From NCBI GenBank assembly GCA_045593005.1, contig JAZNVV010000032.1, forward strand, positions 1 through 6,907: a stretch of DNA of 6,907 nucleotides. The letters run 5' to 3'. The translations under genes were made by a program, and so were the position numbers. Shown piece after piece: positions 5,747 through 6,907 of the stretch (positions are counted from its first letter, which is position 1; every line of letters starts with the position of its first letter). This stretch comes from UBA11475 sp045593005. GTDB lineage: Bacteria; Bacillota; Clostridia; Christensenellales; Borkfalkiaceae. Below the pieces are notes generated by a model that saw only the letters and a program-made list of their open reading frames with translations, did no database searches and was not told the origin of the DNA.

Positions 5747-6006
5747 TATTTCCTTTTACCACCTTTTGTATCATCAAAAACCTCTTTCAAAAGGTCATCT
5801 AACGCATCTGAACTTTTTGCATTTACCTGTTTATTTGAATCGACAAACCCATTATTATATAAATCTTCATGCCTATTTATATTATGACTTCTATTAATTA
5901 TAGAAATATTAGGGCCCCGTTTAAGTCTTTTTTTAAACAATACTTGTTTTGGTAAATGGTGTGTTTTATTTATAATTAATAATTTTCTTCTGTTTCTTGT
6001 TTTCAT
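5746..6006 (-). CDS. 86-aa basic hypothetical protein, first gene of a two-gene operon
   Basis: I do not recognise this protein. The N-terminal ~55 residues are very rich in Lys, Arg, Asn and His (for example RNRRKLL, KKRLKRG), which suggests nucleic-acid or membrane-surface contact. The C-terminal third has an acidic, probably helical segment (DALDDLLKEVFDD) and a basic tail GGKRK. No membrane helix or metal motif is seen. The start is well supported: AAGGA at 6016-6020 is 9 nt upstream of the ATG, and a good promoter precedes it. Its stop overlaps the next start by one base. The size and order (small soluble gene, then larger membrane gene) recall antitoxin-toxin or helper-effector pairs; this is inference only. 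Confidence 0.7.
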   Translation of the reverse strand: MKTRNRRKLLIINKTHHLPKQVLFKKRLKRGPNISIINRSHNINRHEDLYNNGFVDSNKQVNAKSSDALDDLLKEVFDDTKGGKRK

Positions 6007-6027
6007 TTGATAAAATCCTTTTTTATA

Positions 6028-6056
6028 ATTATATCATTATTAAGCCGAATAATCAA
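6028..6056 (-). promoter_or_regulatory. Sigma-A promoter of the two-gene cassette
   Basis: On the minus strand TTGATT (6051-6056), a 17-bp spacer and a perfect TATAAT (6028-6033) precede the ribosome binding site and start of the 86-aa gene, giving a leader of about 15 nt. The -35 box lies 11 bp from the end of MITE-like copy 2. Confidence 0.75.
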
Positions 6057-6067
6057 TAGTTAAAAAC

Positions 6068-6167
6068 TGTCATTCTGAACGATAGTGAAGAATCTATTTT
6101 CTTTTTTGCACAGACTATTATTAAGTAGTTTTAGATTCTTCGTTAGCGTTGCTCCCTCAGAATGACA
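6068..6167. mobile_element. 100-bp MITE-like palindromic element, copy 2
   Basis: Same sequence and orientation as 5073-5172, with terminal TGTCATTCTGA (6068-6078) and TCAGAATGACA (6157-6167). It lies just upstream of the promoter of the two-gene cassette, while copy 1 lies downstream, so the pair brackets the cassette as direct repeats. Recombination between them would delete it. Confidence 0.8.
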
Positions 6168-6225
6168 TTCATTTTTTATTAATTTTAATTTAACTTTAAC
6201 GCAGGTGTTATTTAGTATAAAAATA

Positions 6226-6260
6226 GGCCCACCCTTTCGGGTGAGCCCGTTTTTATTTTG
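6226..6260. terminator. Bidirectional intrinsic terminator after the surface-protein gene
   Basis: The arm GGCCCACCC (6226-6234) pairs with GGGTGAGCC (6239-6247) with one C-A mismatch and a TTTC loop. On the minus strand it is followed by TATTTTTATA, suited to end the large gene that stops at 6362. On the plus strand a GTTTTTATTTT tail follows. Confidence 0.8.
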
Positions 6261-6266
6261 TTACCT

Positions 6267-6282
6267 AAATCTAATTAGATTT
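6267..6282. repeat. 16-bp perfect palindrome
   Basis: AAATCTAATTAGATTT is its own reverse complement. It lies between the terminator and the surface-protein stop. It could be a weak hairpin or a protein site, but it is AT-rich enough to be chance. The rest of 6168-6361 shows no gene. Confidence 0.35.
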
Positions 6283-6361
6283 TAGATCTTTTGTCAATTA
6301 ACCTGTTTTTACTAAATCCTTTTAAGACGTTGTTTTACTAGGTTTATTAACTTGTTAGGTT

Positions 6362-6907
6362 TTAGTTGTTTGGTGCACAAACATCAGAAACCATAATGTT
6401 GTTCATTGAATACGTATGACCACTGTTTGGAGCACCACAACATCCACCGATTTGAAGTGTTGTAATTACACTACCATCTGTCCATTCACGTGTAATTGTT
6501 TGACCATTATACGTTAATGTTATTGTTAACGTCTTACCATCTTCTGAAACAACAACTGTTACTTTAGCACCTTCAACTTTACTTGTAAATGTAATAGTAT
6601 CGCCATTATCACCCGAATTCTGGTCTTTAATGTGAAGGTTTAAATTACCTTCAGAATCAGTAGGATAAGTTATTAAATTAAATCTTTGCTGTGAAGTTGG
6701 CTTATTTGCAGTGAAAAGTCTAATACCTTGACCACCATCACCACCAGTTGTGATTTGCATATAGTAATCAAACGTTACTACTGTACCACCAACGTTTGTT
6801 CCTTGTGCAACTGTTATAACGTCCTGAGTATTAGTTATGTGCGTAATGTTAAACGTACCGTCTTCATTATCAGTCTTGCTTATATTAGTTGCATTTACTA
6901 CAGCCGT
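6362..6907 (-). CDS. C-terminus of a large, probably secreted, Thr/Asn-rich beta-sheet protein (5' truncated)
   Basis: The frame is open from the right edge to a TAA at 6362-6364, giving 182 residues with no start in view; the Met codon at 6758-6760 is internal. The composition is rich in Thr, Asn, Gly, Val and Asp with alternating hydrophobic strands, as in extracellular adhesins or glycan-binding proteins. The last ~135 residues (TFDYYMQITTGG, then TVVVSEDGKTLTITLTYNG, then HTYSMNNIMVSD) look like a jelly-roll/LamG or concanavalin-like lectin domain that closes with a strand typical of that fold; this is recall-based. A Cys pair (GGCCGAP) and a near-terminal Cys (SDVCAPNN) could form a disulfide. 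No LPXTG or S-layer anchor is seen at the C-terminus, so any anchor would lie upstream. Confidence 0.7.
   Translation of the reverse strand, partial: TAVVNATNISKTDNEDGTFNITHITNTQDVITVAQGTNVGGTVVTFDYYMQITTGGDGGQGIRLFTANKPTSQQRFNLITYPTDSEGNLNLHIKDQNSGDNGDTITFTSKVEGAKVTVVVSEDGKTLTITLTYNGQTITREWTDGSVITTLQIGGCCGAPNSGHTYSMNNIMVSDVCAPNN

Overview
The window looks like a contig from an AT-rich Firmicute of clostridial type, probably from a gut metagenome. Supporting signs are the minus-strand order polA, coaE, lytic transglycosylase; strong AAGGA-type ribosome binding sites; consensus sigma-A promoters; and AT-rich codon use. No species can be named from the sequence alone.

Layout. Bases 2-385 (+) are the C-terminal Rieske domain of a FAD-dependent oxidoreductase, in clearly GC-richer DNA (36 of 60 bases are G or C in 61-120). 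A terminator hairpin and a minus-strand tRNA-Leu(GAG) follow. Its acceptor stem does not pair properly, and the base composition changes at about the same place, so the left end may be joined from another genome or by recombination within the tRNA. Bases 550-4260 (-) are a compact housekeeping operon: polA (DNA polymerase I), coaE (dephospho-CoA kinase) and a membrane-anchored SLT-type lytic transglycosylase. A tRNA-Leu(CAA) with a strong terminator is divergent from polA (4383-4469, +).

Bases 4500-5060 hold no credible protein. They contain two 186-bp direct repeats 370 bp apart. Each carries a copy of the tRNA-Leu 3' end, an 11-bp hairpin with a GTGT loop, a 15-bp terminator-like hairpin whose apical stem differs between copies yet stays perfectly paired, and an inverted copy of the tRNA T-arm. 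The DNA between the repeats could fold as a three-way junction. This is the most unusual part of the window.

Bases 5073-6167 are bounded by two identical 100-bp MITE-like repeats in direct orientation. Between them is a two-gene minus-strand operon: an 86-aa basic protein and a 145-aa protein with one membrane helix, with its own promoter and a 1-nt stop/start overlap. Function is unknown; an accessory cassette (defence or toxin-antitoxin type) is only an inference.

Bases 6168-6361 hold a bidirectional terminator and a palindrome. Bases 6362-6907 (-) are the C-terminus of a large, Thr/Asn-rich, probably extracellular beta-sheet protein that runs off the right edge.
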